DNA of 64,000 nucleotides from Streptomyces bungoensis (GCF_001514215.1 NZ_KQ948852.1:417576-481575), one strand, 5' to 3'. Shown: positions 53,947-62,516, counted from the first letter of the stretch. Translations and numbers: made by a program. Notes: generated by a model from the sequence alone, not told the origin.

Positions 53947-55125
53947 TCACGCCCGGCCGGGCCGCCCGCGCCAGTCCAGGCACACCACCAGGGCGTCGTC
54001 CTCCGCCACGGCGGCCTCGCCACGGTGGCCCGTCAGCTCCCGCAGCAGCGCGCGGGGCACCTCGGCGGCGGGCAGCAGCCGAGTGGACTGGATGGCCCGG
54101 GTCAGGGCCTGCTCCCCGTACGGCTCGCCCTTGGGGGAAGCCACCTCGTGGACGCCGTCGCTGACGAAGAGGAGCCGGTCACCGGGCTGGACCTGGAACT
54201 CCTGGGCCACGTAGTCCGTCTCCTCGAACATGCCCAGGGGAAGCTGGGCGTCGAAGTCGACGCGCTCCACCTCGCCGCCGCGCAGGCGCAGCAGCTGGGG
54301 CGAGCCCGCGTCCACGACGCTGGCCCGGCCGGTGGTCAGATCGAAGTCGAACATGAGGACCGACAGGTAGCAGCGGCCGCGGTAGTGGGCGTACACGGCC
54401 TGGTCGGCCAGGGCCGCCTGGTCGGCGATGGAGAGCCCGGCGCGCCGGGCGTTGCGCAGCGCGTTGATGGCCAGGTTCGTGAGCAGGGACGCCTCTATGC
54501 CCTCACCCATGCCGTTCGTGACGTACAGCATCAGGTGGTCGGCCTTGACCGACCAGTCGAAGTTGTCGCCGTAGATGGCGTACGCCGGTTCCAGTTGGGC
54601 CCCGAGGTCGTACTCGGGCCGGGAACAGGAGCGGCCGGGCAGCAGCTGCCACTGCATCTCGGCGGCGAGGGTGAGCCGGTCCCTGCGCCGCGCCTGCAGG
54701 TACAGGTCGGTGTCCCGCTCGGCCACGAGCACCTCGCGGCCCAGCACGTCGGCGAGTTCGGCCAGTTCGGCCTCGCACGCGCGCGCCGTGTCGCCGCTGG
54801 GCAGCGTCACGGACAGCACGCCGAGCCGGTCACCGCGCACACTGACCGGCAGGTGCAGGCGGGCCCGCCCGTCACGCCGTTCCTCGCAGTAGGGCTCCTG
54901 CGCGCCGAAGGCCCGGCCGGCCGGGCCGGCGTGCACCGGCAGGGGCTCCGGGGTGCGCAGCGGGACCCCGGACACGGCCTGGAGGACCGTCAGGCCGTAG
55001 TCGGCCATGAAGAGGTCCACGTCCAGCGCCTGATATCGCTCCGTCAGCACGACGCGGACCGCGTCGAGCAATTCGTCGGGAGCCGCTGTACGCAGGGCGC
55101 GTGCAGCGGCTTCGAATCTGTTCAC
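53947..55125 (-). CDS. SpoIIE-type (PP2C) phosphatase, paralogue 2, with Asn in the DGMG motif
   Basis: Predicted 392 aa, co-linear with paralogue 1. The N-terminal region holds ADYGLTVLQAVSG in common with it. In the phosphatase domain GDNFDW is intact and SDGVHE near 318 is canonical, but the first Asp of DGMG is Asn (VTNGMGEG near 203; codon AAC). In SpoIIE the corresponding Asp coordinates a catalytic metal. Thus each paralogue has lost a different acidic residue. GTG 55125 is chosen by analogy to paralogue 1; the gene is divergent from the second MarR gene, 152 bases away. Confidence 0.85.
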   Translation of the reverse strand: MNRFEAAARALRTAAPDELLDAVRVVLTERYQALDVDLFMADYGLTVLQAVSGVPLRTPEPLPVHAGPAGRAFGAQEPYCEERRDGRARLHLPVSVRGDRLGVLSVTLPSGDTARACEAELAELADVLGREVLVAERDTDLYLQARRRDRLTLAAEMQWQLLPGRSCSRPEYDLGAQLEPAYAIYGDNFDWSVKADHLMLYVTNGMGEGIEASLLTNLAINALRNARRAGLSIADQAALADQAVYAHYRGRCYLSVLMFDFDLTTGRASVVDAGSPQLLRLRGGEVERVDFDAQLPLGMFEETDYVAQEFQVQPGDRLLFVSDGVHEVASPKGEPYGEQALTRAIQSTRLLPAAEVPRALLRELTGHRGEAAVAEDDALVVCLDWRGRPGRA

Positions 55126-55277
55126 GATGGGAATACAACCAATCTTCGTCTCCGGACAACGGACAGGCCTCGCTCGGGAGACCGGGCACCGTGAAGAGCC
55201 TCGCCGGGCAGCCGGGCTCGTTCCCGGCCGGCACGGAGGCCTAGTACGCTGACAGACGCCCCAGTGCCTGCGAGAGT

Positions 55278-55757
55278 GTGACCGTGACTGCCTTCCGCCG
55301 CCCAGAGCCCGATGAGGTCGCACGTGTGACCACGACGGCCGTCGAGCTGCTGGAGGTCGTGTGGGGCCGGGCCTCCACCGCGCCCACCTCCGCGTCCCAG
55401 CTCCGGGTGCTGCACATCCTCGAGCACCACGACGGCATCAACCTGCGCACCCTGGCCGAGTCCCTCGCGTCCACCCCGCCGTCCACCAGCCGGCTGTGCG
55501 ACCGGCTGCAGGCCGCGGGGTTCGTCGAGCGGGTGGTGGGCGCGGAGGACCGGCGTGAGGTACGGCTGCACCTGAGCGGCCGGGGCCGCTCCTTCCTCGC
55601 CGATCTGCGTGCCCGCAGGGAGCGGGAGTTGCGCAAGGTGCTGGCGGACATGCCCGCCGGCAAGCGCGTCGCGCTGCTGGAGGGGCTGGAGGCGTTCTGC
55701 GCCACCGCGGCCACGCAGATACACGGCACCGCGGATACCGACAGCCGAAGCGCCTGA
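55278..55757 (+). CDS. MarR-family regulator (paralogue of 51461-51985)
   Basis: Predicted 159 aa from GTG 55278. The winged-helix pattern is LRVLHILEHHDGINLRTLAESLASTPPSTSRLCDRLQAAG in short blocks, then EDRREVRLHLSGRG. It is divergent from the second SpoIIE-type phosphatase. With the first MarR gene it frames a symmetric block MarR-phosphatase-RsbT-phosphatase-MarR, suggesting duplication of a regulator/phosphatase pair. Confidence 0.8.
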   Translation: MTVTAFRRPEPDEVARVTTTAVELLEVVWGRASTAPTSASQLRVLHILEHHDGINLRTLAESLASTPPSTSRLCDRLQAAGFVERVVGAEDRREVRLHLSGRGRSFLADLRARRERELRKVLADMPAGKRVALLEGLEAFCATAATQIHGTADTDSRSA

Positions 55758-55895
55758 AAGACCCTTCACGGCACCGGCGCCACCACCGCCTTCCGCCGAT
55801 GGCGGCCGACGCACGGCGTGGTCTCCGTCCTCCGGAGCATTCCGAGTCCTTCCCCGCGTACGTCCGACACGGTTACTCTGTTGCCTCATGACCAT

Positions 55896-55931
55896 TGTTG
55901 TCAAACGACAACTGTGCTTCACAGTGCTGTG
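55896..55931. promoter_or_regulatory. Two palindromes in the gap after the second MarR gene
   Basis: GTTGTC-AAAC-GACAAC and, just downstream, CACAGTGCTGTG. They lie in a 242-base non-coding gap between the MarR gene and the TspO gene end, not directly before any recognised start. They look like protein binding sites, possibly for the adjacent MarR proteins. Confidence 0.35.
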
Positions 55932-55999
55932 AGTCATCGGATACCCCGTATGCGCGTCCTACGCCGGAACGGTGCGGAATGTCTCCTGAGGCCAGGGGC

Positions 56000-56527
56000 T
56001 CAGGGCTGATCCGGAACGGCCCGACGGTGCTCCGGATTGCGTCGTAGCAGGGAGAAGTTCAGAGCGGTGGCGAACAGACACCACGCCGCGTACGGCGCCA
56101 GCGCCGCGGCGGCCGGGCGGTCGGTGCCGGCCGTCCGGCGGATGAGGCGGGCGTTGGCGGCGTCCAGCAGGACCGTGCCGGCCAGGCCGCCCCACAGGCT
56201 TTTGCGGCGGAAGAACGCGTGGCTCCAGGCGGCGTTCAGCGTCAGGTCGGCCGCCAGGGAGGCGGCCAGCCGCGCGCGTTCGCGGCCGCGGGCCCGGCTG
56301 AGCCCCCGGCCGGCGGACCAGGCGATCGTGGCGTACAGCGGGGTCCAGGCCGCTCCGAAGGCCCAGGAGGGCGGCTGCCACGACGGCTTGTCCAGGGAGC
56401 GGTACCAGGCGCTGTCGGCGTCGACCGCCCGGGCGCCGGCCACCGCTGTCGCGGTGACGGCGGCGGCCGCGGCGGCTGTCCAGGCCCCGCTTCTGATCGG
56501 TCGCGCTTGCTCGCTGATGGTCGTCAC
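56000..56527 (-). CDS. TspO/MBR family tryptophan-rich membrane protein
   Basis: Predicted 175 aa; GTG 56527 follows AAGGAGAGCC. About five membrane spans and the TspO signature are present: WYRSLDKPSWQPPSWAFG, WTPLYATIAWSAG, LNAAWSHAFF and the C-terminal YAAWCLFATALNFSLLRRN. TspO proteins bind porphyrins and act in oxidative stress responses. It is divergent from a STAS gene in a stress-signalling neighbourhood, fitting a role in redox adaptation. Confidence 0.88.
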   Translation of the reverse strand: MTTISEQARPIRSGAWTAAAAAAVTATAVAGARAVDADSAWYRSLDKPSWQPPSWAFGAAWTPLYATIAWSAGRGLSRARGRERARLAASLAADLTLNAAWSHAFFRRKSLWGGLAGTVLLDAANARLIRRTAGTDRPAAAALAPYAAWCLFATALNFSLLRRNPEHRRAVPDQP

Positions 56528-56659
56528 GGCTCTCCTTGTACCCCGAGAAATTTGGTTGTCGCCCGTCCGCCCCGGCGGCCGGGCGACGGCCACCGCCACC
56601 TCACGGACCGGCCCGGGAGCGGCTGGCCCTTTGGAACTCCGTGGTGTGAGGATGGCGCC

Positions 56660-57043
56660 ATGCACGCGACCCCTGGGATGAAGATGCACGTCACACGCCA
56701 CGAGCAGACCTTCGTGCTCACGGTCCGAGGCGAAGTGGACTACGACGACGCGGAGGACTTCGACGCCGCATGGGAGGCGGCCGACAAGGCCGCGCTGCCC
56801 GTCACGGCGGTGGACCTCTCCCAGGTCACCTTCGCCGACAGCATGCTCCTCAACGCCCTCCTGCAGGCCCGGATCCGCCACCAGGCCGCCGGCCGGGACC
56901 TCGTGCTGCTCGGCCCTCTGCGGCCGGCGATCCACCGCCTGTTGGCCATCAGCGGCACCATCCAGCTGTTCACCATCAGTGACGTCGGCGTCGGCGACGC
57001 CGGTCCCGGCCCCGGCGGTGACGGCGCGAACGACGCACCATGA
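56660..57043 (+). CDS. STAS-domain anti-anti-sigma factor
   Basis: Predicted 127 aa; ATG 56660 follows GAGG. SpoIIAA-like layout: VRGEVDYDDAEDFDAAW, DLSQVTFADSMLLNALL (Ser of ADS is the expected phosphorylation site) and GPLRPAIHRLL. It should bind an RsbW-like kinase when unphosphorylated and so release a sigma factor. The HATPase gene 86 bases downstream encodes the likely partner kinase. Confidence 0.85.
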   Translation: MHATPGMKMHVTRHEQTFVLTVRGEVDYDDAEDFDAAWEAADKAALPVTAVDLSQVTFADSMLLNALLQARIRHQAAGRDLVLLGPLRPAIHRLLAISGTIQLFTISDVGVGDAGPGPGGDGANDAP

Positions 57044-57129
57044 AGCGGAGTACAGCGGGTAGGCGAACTCAGCACACGAGAACACCGAGTGAGCAAGAAC
57101 ACCGACCCATCACGCACGGAGACACTTCC

Positions 57130-57579
57130 ATGGTCATCCCGCTTGGGCAGCAGGCAGTGGATGAACGACACCGGACGGCACCCCTGCGGTACAGCGCGGC
57201 CTGGGACACGGCCGGCGCGTCCGTCCCCGACGCCCGGCAGGCGGTACGCACGCTGCTGGCCCGGGCAGGACACCGGCCGGACCGGCGACCGAGCCAGGAC
57301 GCCCAGCTCGTCGTCAGCGAACTCGTCACCAACGCCCTGCGCCACGCGCCCGGCCCCGGCGCACTCCTGCTGGAACTGGCGTCCGACGCCACCTCCCTGC
57401 TGATCGCCGTCCGCGACAGCTCCCGGCGTCCGCCCGAGGTCCAGGCGCGCGACGGGGGACGTGTCGGGGGGCACGGCCTGCACCTGGTCAGCCGGCTGTG
57501 CGAGCAGATGCACACCGTCCTGCTGGAGACCGGCAAACAGGTGATGGTCCGGCTCAGCCTGGAACCGGGCGCCGAGTAG
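57130..57579 (+). CDS. HATPase_c anti-sigma factor kinase (RsbW-like)
   Basis: Predicted 149 aa; ATG 57130 follows GGAG. N box ELVTNALRHAPGPG, G1 RDSSRRPP (degenerate: the usual D-x-G is D-S-S) and G2 GGHGLHLVSRLCEQ. It pairs with the preceding STAS protein in a typical partner-switching couple. No sigma factor gene is nearby, so its target is encoded elsewhere. Confidence 0.85.
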   Translation: MVIPLGQQAVDERHRTAPLRYSAAWDTAGASVPDARQAVRTLLARAGHRPDRRPSQDAQLVVSELVTNALRHAPGPGALLLELASDATSLLIAVRDSSRRPPEVQARDGGRVGGHGLHLVSRLCEQMHTVLLETGKQVMVRLSLEPGAE

Positions 57580-57599
57580 CGGACCGCTCCGGGAGGGCG

Positions 57600-57815
57600 T
57601 CACTTCTCGTAGTTGTGCAGGGCCAGTCCCAGCCCGAAGAAGGTCGGCGCCCATTCGCCGACGAAGATGCCCCAGCGGTCCGCGCGCTCCTCGCCCTTCT
57701 TCTCCACGCTCAATGAGACGCACCACGAGATGACGGACAGGCCGATGGAGGCGAAGGCGGCGGCGTAGGCGTGTTCGGAGCGGATGCCGGACTCGTGCAG
57801 CTTCTTGACGATCAC
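57600..57815 (-). CDS. Small two-span membrane protein of unknown function
   Basis: Predicted 71 aa from GTG 57815 (GGGAAA upstream). Two hydrophobic helices, AAFASIGLSVISWCVSL and WAPTFFGLGLALH, are joined by a charged loop SVEKKGEERADRWG. No family was recognised. It lies 118 bases after the STAS gene on the same strand and may be the last gene of that operon. Confidence 0.6.
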   Translation of the reverse strand: MIVKKLHESGIRSEHAYAAAFASIGLSVISWCVSLSVEKKGEERADRWGIFVGEWAPTFFGLGLALHNYEK

Positions 57816-57933
57816 GTCGGACTCATTTCCCTGGGAAACGGGTGGTGTGATCCATCCCATCGGCAGTGACGGCGGCGCGCGACCGCACGGGGCCGAGCGG
57901 GCGATGGCCACCCGGTGCCCCGCGCGGGGGAGG

Positions 57934-58329
57934 TCACGTGGCGCCCGCTCCGCTGACGCCGTCCTCCTCGAGCTCCGCTCCGGCCCGCTCGTCCGCCGCC
58001 GGGGCGGTGAGATGGTCCAGGACGTTCGTCATCAGGAGCATGCGCTCCAGGACGGCCGGCCGGTTGTCCAGGTGGAGCGTCGCGCCGAGGGTGCTGGTAC
58101 GGCGGTGGATCATGAGCAGGGTGGACAGGCCCGTGGAGTCGATCCACGTCAGCTCGCCGAAGTCCAGGCGGACGTCGCGCGGCGCCCGTCCGGCCGACAG
58201 CTGCTCGAGGACCGCGTCCAGCGCGTCGTCGCTCGTGTCGTAGTCGAGGTCTCCGCGCACCCGCACGGTCAGCGTGCCGGGCTCACGGACGAAGTCGAGG
58301 GTGAACTCAGGGGGTGGCAAGGTGGTCAT
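57934..58329 (-). CDS. STAS-domain anti-anti-sigma factor in a phosphatase/cobalamin-sensor operon
   Basis: Predicted 131 aa; ATG 58329 overlaps the upstream stop by ATGA. Core segments are VRGDLDYDTSDDALDAVL and DFGELTWIDSTGLSTLL, where the Ser of IDSTG is the expected phosphorylation site. It is probably the output of the operon, dephosphorylated by the SpoIIE-type phosphatase encoded first. The acidic tail ELEEDGVSGA is not part of the domain. Confidence 0.88.
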   Translation of the reverse strand: MTTLPPPEFTLDFVREPGTLTVRVRGDLDYDTSDDALDAVLEQLSAGRAPRDVRLDFGELTWIDSTGLSTLLMIHRRTSTLGATLHLDNRPAVLERMLLMTNVLDHLTAPAADERAGAELEEDGVSGAGAT

Positions 58330-59417
58330 GCGTGTGTGGAGGGGCCGGGGACAGGACGGACGGAGTGCTCGGCCAGTACGGCGGTGCCCTCACGGATCAG
58401 TTCGACGGTACGGGGGAAGTCGCGGAGCTGGCCGGCCAGAGCGTCCAGGCCCGCGGTGAGCGAGTGGGCGGGGACCTGCCGGGCCTCCAGGATGTCTGCG
58501 GTCCAGGTCAGGAACGCGGTGAACAGGTCGGTGTCGTCGACGTAGAGCGCCGCGGCCAGGAAGTCGACGATGTGTGCCAGGTCCTCGGCGGTGCGCTCAC
58601 GCTGGGCGTCGCTGTAGGCGCGCATCGCGGGGAAGCGGGTCTCCAGGTCGGCCAGGGTCTGCTTGACCAGCAGGGAGCGGGTCTGGACCACCATCGTGTA
58701 CTCCTGGTCGACCAGGTGCGGCAGGTCGTCCACCGGCTGCCGGCTCGCCGAGGGGTCCGGCCGCGTCATGCCCTCCTCCAGCACGGCGGCCGCGCCGCGG
58801 GCGTCGGCCGCCCACCGGTCGGCGCCCAGGGCCCGGGCGTGGCGGCCGTCGGGGCCGAAGGCTCGACCGCCGGCCAGGACGGGGACGCCGACGGCCTGGC
58901 AGGCGGTGATCGCCGCGTGCGCGGTCGGCAGGTGGGTCGGCAGGGACCCGGACAGCAGGACGGCGTCGGGGTTGGTGTGGTGCAGGTGGGCGACCAGGTG
59001 CGGGGTGGGGGTCTGGGCGCCGAGGTAGTCGACCCGCCAGCCGCACAGGGCGAGCACCTCGGCGACGAGCCGGGCCGGGAAGGCGTGCCATTCTCCGTCG
59101 ACGCAGCTCACCGTCACACGGCCCCGGTGGGGAGCGCCGTGCTCGCCGCTCTGCCGCCGGCGGTGGGCCAGGGAGGCGACCACCCGCTCGTTGATGGCGG
59201 TGGCGGCGTGCTCCTGAGCCACGGTGATGCGGTCGGCGGCCCATTCGACGCCGACCTTCTCCTGCACGGGGGCGATGACCTCCAGCAGCAGCGTCTCCTC
59301 GTCCACGCCGTCGTCCAGCGCCCCGTGCACGACTCTGGCGGCCGTGTGTTCGTCGCCGTCCACCACTGCCTGCCACAGCCGCTCCGCCAAGCCGTCCTTC
59401 GCGGTGAGCCGACTCAC
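58326..59417 (-). CDS. Cobalamin-binding (CarH/MerR-associated type) sensor protein
   Basis: Predicted 363 aa; GTG 59417 overlaps the phosphatase stop by GTGA and is preceded by AGGAGGG. The helical cap (residues 1-85) contains W-x9-EH (WAADRITVAQEH), the motif that contacts the upper ligand of adenosylcobalamin in light sensors such as CarH. A B12-binding Rossmann domain follows (about 95-215) with GEWHAFPAR (candidate His ligand), LGAQTP, LLSGSLP and VLAGGRAFG. The C-terminal 140 residues are helical and unrecognised; there is no DNA-binding domain. Position in an operon between a phosphatase and a STAS protein suggests a light- or cobalamin-responsive input to partner switching. Confidence 0.85.
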   Translation of the reverse strand: MSRLTAKDGLAERLWQAVVDGDEHTAARVVHGALDDGVDEETLLLEVIAPVQEKVGVEWAADRITVAQEHAATAINERVVASLAHRRRQSGEHGAPHRGRVTVSCVDGEWHAFPARLVAEVLALCGWRVDYLGAQTPTPHLVAHLHHTNPDAVLLSGSLPTHLPTAHAAITACQAVGVPVLAGGRAFGPDGRHARALGADRWAADARGAAAVLEEGMTRPDPSASRQPVDDLPHLVDQEYTMVVQTRSLLVKQTLADLETRFPAMRAYSDAQRERTAEDLAHIVDFLAAALYVDDTDLFTAFLTWTADILEARQVPAHSLTAGLDALAGQLRDFPRTVELIREGTAVLAEHSVRPVPGPSTHA

Positions 59418-61096
59418 ATGTCCCTCCTGCCGTTCTGACGGCTCGCATGCCCGTTGACGACGGTCAGCAATCCCGTTTTCGGGGCGCTGACGGCGACGAG
59501 GGCCATGTCGTCGTGCCGGCCCGCGCCCAGCCACTGGGCGGTCAGCATCTGCACGCGCTCCACGACGGCTTCGGCCGGCATGCCCGCGCACTCGGCCAGG
59601 GCCCGCCGCAGCCGGTGCTCGCCGAAGAGCTCGTCGCCGAGGGGGCCGCCGCGCGCCTCGGTGATGCCGTCGGTGTAGAGGAGGCAGGTCTCTCCCGGCT
59701 CCAGGACCGTGCGCACCGTGTTCGTCGTGACGGCCGGCAGCACGCCCACCAGGTTGCCGCCGGTGGCCACCTCCTCCACCGTGCCGTCGGCGCGGACGAT
59801 CAGCGGCGGCAGATGGCCCGCGCTGGTCAGCCGCACCTGCACCCGGCCGCCACGACGGCGCACCGAGGCCAGCACGAGCGTGGCGAAGCGGGTGGAGTGC
59901 GAGCTGATCAAGGCGCCGTTGAGCAGGTTCAGCACCCGCTGGTGGTCCTCGGCCAGCGGCAGCAGGGCGTGCAGCGTGTTGCGGATCTTCCCGGTCAGCA
60001 CCGCCGCGTCCAGCCCCTTGCCCGCGACGTCCCCGAGGACGACGAGGGACTCCTGGGTGGGGTCGGAGCCGGGATGCACGTCGTAGAAGTCCCCGCCGAT
60101 GCGCTCGTGGTCCTTCGCGGCCCGGTAGCCGCCCGCGTACTCGACCCCGTGCACCCTGTTCAGCGTGGGGGGCAGCAGTTCGCGCATCAGCGTGCCGGTG
60201 ATGGTGGCCTGTTCGGTGTAGAGGCGCGCCGCGGAGAGGGCGGCGCCGGCCCGCGCGGCGAAGAGGCGGGCGAAGACCTCCTCGCCCTCGGTGAAGGCCT
60301 GCTCGGTGCTGGAGCGCAGCAGGACGAGCGCTCCGGCGGGCACCCCGTGCCCGGGGAGGGGAGTGACGATCACCGATCCGACCGGTCCGGTGAAGCCGTC
60401 CGGGATCAGCCAGCCGGGGATGTCGTCCGGGTTTATCCAGCGGGCGGGCACGGGCGGGAAGCCCCGCAGCGCCTCGGTGAGGCCCGGCACCTCGGCGGCC
60501 TCGATCTTCCGCGTGACCTGGCGCACGGGCCCGCCGTGGCAGGCGTAGGTCAGCGGGTAGCGCTTGCCGTGCGGCGGAGCCACGAGGACGGCGGCTTCGG
60601 CGAAGTGCTCGGCGGCCATGGAGGCAGCCACCTCCATACAGCGCGGCACGTTCAACGTGGACAGCAGCGCGCTGGAGACCTCGGAGAGGATCTCGGTGCG
60701 GGTGCGGGCGTCGGTCAGCGCCGTCTCGGCCAGCCGCCGGTCGGTCTCGTCGAGCAGCCACCAGACCACGTCGCCGTCGTCACTGGGCGTGGGGTGCGCC
60801 TCCAGGAGACGGTCGTTGATGCGACCGCTCAGCGGACCGGCGGAGGTGCTGCGCGACCCGTCGCTGATGCTCCGGTGAGCCTCGTGGAGCCAGGCCGGCA
60901 CCGTGTCGCGCAGCCGGTCGCCGCTCTCGGCGCCGGGCAGGAGCGTTCGGGCGGCCTGGTTGACCCGCACCAGACCACCGTGCCGGTCGACGACCAGCAC
61001 CGGACAAGGGGCCTCGAACCACGTCGCGCCGACCCTGAGGTCGGCATCGGGCGGACGGACTGAGGGACCGTGGGAAACAGCCACAAAAGGAGGCAC
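59414..61096 (-). CDS. SpoIIE-type phosphatase with PAS and GAF sensor regions
   Basis: Predicted 560 aa. PAS-like region about 25-110 (VLVVDRHGGLVRVNQAAR), GAF-like region about 130-300, then the PP2C/SpoIIE domain with all acidic motifs intact: GGDFYDV, LGDVAGKG, YTDGITE and RHDDMALVAV. It should dephosphorylate the STAS protein of the same operon. GTG 61096 is a likely start; in-frame GTG 61084 is possible. It is the first gene of a three-gene, 4-base-overlap operon, so phosphatase, cobalamin sensor and STAS protein are made together. Confidence 0.88.
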   Translation of the reverse strand: MPPFVAVSHGPSVRPPDADLRVGATWFEAPCPVLVVDRHGGLVRVNQAARTLLPGAESGDRLRDTVPAWLHEAHRSISDGSRSTSAGPLSGRINDRLLEAHPTPSDDGDVVWWLLDETDRRLAETALTDARTRTEILSEVSSALLSTLNVPRCMEVAASMAAEHFAEAAVLVAPPHGKRYPLTYACHGGPVRQVTRKIEAAEVPGLTEALRGFPPVPARWINPDDIPGWLIPDGFTGPVGSVIVTPLPGHGVPAGALVLLRSSTEQAFTEGEEVFARLFAARAGAALSAARLYTEQATITGTLMRELLPPTLNRVHGVEYAGGYRAAKDHERIGGDFYDVHPGSDPTQESLVVLGDVAGKGLDAAVLTGKIRNTLHALLPLAEDHQRVLNLLNGALISSHSTRFATLVLASVRRRGGRVQVRLTSAGHLPPLIVRADGTVEEVATGGNLVGVLPAVTTNTVRTVLEPGETCLLYTDGITEARGGPLGDELFGEHRLRRALAECAGMPAEAVVERVQMLTAQWLGAGRHDDMALVAVSAPKTGLLTVVNGHASRQNGRRDM

Positions 61097-61254
61097 GCAG
61101 CGTGCGCGCCCACCACCTTCCTACCTCGGGAAAAAGATGTCTTATGGCAACAGTCCCGCACCGACCCCCCGGGCCGCAAGCCGGTACCCCGATCGAGGGA
61201 TATGTCTCCCTGCCGCCGCGCCCTCGCGGCTCCGCCCGCGCGAAAGCGCGCGAA

Positions 61255-61285
61255 AGGGCCCGGCCGGGGATTCCGGCCGGGCCCT
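61255..61285. terminator. Strong hairpin terminator
   Basis: Perfect 13-bp stem AGGGCCCGGCCGG / CCGGCCGGGCCCT with a 5-base loop, 27 bases after the stop of the small hydrophobic protein gene (minus strand). It shields the phosphatase operon from read-through. Confidence 0.8.
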
Positions 61286-61312
61286 GGACGTACGGCTCGC
61301 GCCGCCGTCAGC

Positions 61313-61483
61313 TCACCATCGGTACCAGCGGCCGCGCCCGCCGCCGGCATTGGTGGAGCGCATCACGAAGCCGAGCAGCCAGACCACCAGGACCACGACG
61401 GCGATCCACCACAGGGCCTTGAGGGCGAAACCGGCGCCGAACAGGATGAGCGCCAGAAGCAGAACGAGCAGCAGGGGAACCAT
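61313..61483 (-). CDS. Small hydrophobic membrane protein
   Basis: Predicted 56 aa; ATG 61483 is 9 bases after AGGAGG (ATG 61489 is too close at 3). Two hydrophobic helices, VPLLLVLLLALILFGAGFA and WWIAVVVLVVWLLGFV, end in a Gly/Arg-rich tail. Such peptides are annotated as hydrophobic proteins in many Streptomyces and are often found with stress genes; the function is unknown. Confidence 0.7.
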   Translation of the reverse strand: MVPLLLVLLLALILFGAGFALKALWWIAVVVLVVWLLGFVMRSTNAGGGRGRWYRW

Positions 61484-61616
61484 TGTCATCAACCTCCTGC
61501 AGCCCGATTGCCCGGTCATCCCCGCTTCATTCACGCCGTTCTCCACCGAAGACTCCTTGTTTGTGAAGGGGTGTGCGGGGCACGTGTCTTCGTTTCGCGC
61601 TCCCCGGCCGTCGGTG

Positions 61617-62516
61617 CTACGGGTGCGGTACGACGGCCAGCGGGCAGCGGACGTGGTGGACGGCGGCGTGGGTGACGGGGCCGGTGCGGGGCAGCGTCGG
61701 ACGGTCCGCCGTGCGGCGGCCGACGACGAGGAGGCTCGCCGCGGAAGCGGCCCGGACGAGCGCGGCGGAGGCCCTGCCCTCCACCACGGTCTCCAGAACC
61801 TCGACCTCGGGGTACTTGTCCCGCCACACCCGCAGCACGGCCGACAGGAACTGCCGCCACTCCCCGGCCTGCCACGACGCGCCGAGCAGGCCGACGTCAC
61901 CGGAGCCGAGCCCGATCGCGGACGCGGGCTGCCAGGCGTGCACGACGCGGAGCCGGGCCCCGCGCAGCCGGGCCGCCTCGAACGCGAACGCGAGGACCTC
62001 GTCGCAGGGATCGGCGAGGTCGATGCCGAGGACCACGTCGAGGGGCCCGGTCCGGGTGGACGCGCCGCCGCCCGCCGGCGGATGCCCGTCCGCGGCCTCC
62101 TCCCCCGCCCGTACGAGGACGACGGGCGCCGGTGACCGCGCGATCACCCCGAGGGCGACCGAGCCGACCAGGAGTCCGGCGAAGGCGCTCAGGCCGCGTG
62201 AGCCCAGCACCAGGAGCTCGGCCTGCTCGGCGGCCCGCAGGAGGGCCGCCGTCGCCGGTCCCTCGACCTGCTCGTCGGTCGTCCGCAGGCCGGGAGCCGC
62301 CCCGTGGACGCGTTCCTCGGCCGCGCGCAGGGCGCGCCGGGCCAGGTGCCGCTGTGCGGCGCTCGCCGGCTCGCCGTCCGTCCGGCCTGCCTGCCAGTTC
62401 CAGGCGTGCACCAGGTGCAGCGGCCGGTCCCGGCGTACCGCCTCGCGGGCGGCCCACTCGGCGGCGGCGAGACTCTCGGGTGATCCGTCGACTCCGGCGA
62501 TGACGGGGAGAAGCAT
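61617..62516 (-). CDS. Tandem universal stress protein (two USP domains)
   Basis: Predicted 299 aa; ATG 62516 follows AGGAGG by 8 bases. Domain 1 (4-145) has GVDGSPESLAA and the ATP-binding GSRGLSAFAGLLVGS (G-x2-G-x9-G-S). Domain 2 (160-298) keeps GIDLADP but its loop VGRRTADRPTLPRTGP is degenerate. Tandem USPs are typical of actinobacterial hypoxia/dormancy regulons. Neighbours on the same strand are a flavodoxin and a CBS-BON protein. Confidence 0.9.
   Translation of the reverse strand: MLLPVIAGVDGSPESLAAAEWAAREAVRRDRPLHLVHAWNWQAGRTDGEPASAAQRHLARRALRAAEERVHGAAPGLRTTDEQVEGPATAALLRAAEQAELLVLGSRGLSAFAGLLVGSVALGVIARSPAPVVLVRAGEEAADGHPPAGGGASTRTGPLDVVLGIDLADPCDEVLAFAFEAARLRGARLRVVHAWQPASAIGLGSGDVGLLGASWQAGEWRQFLSAVLRVWRDKYPEVEVLETVVEGRASAALVRAASAASLLVVGRRTADRPTLPRTGPVTHAAVHHVRCPLAVVPHP

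Noticed and set aside
57040..57129. Upstream in-frame extension of the HATPase gene
   Set aside because: The added residues are low complexity and ATG 57130 has GGAG at 9 bases.
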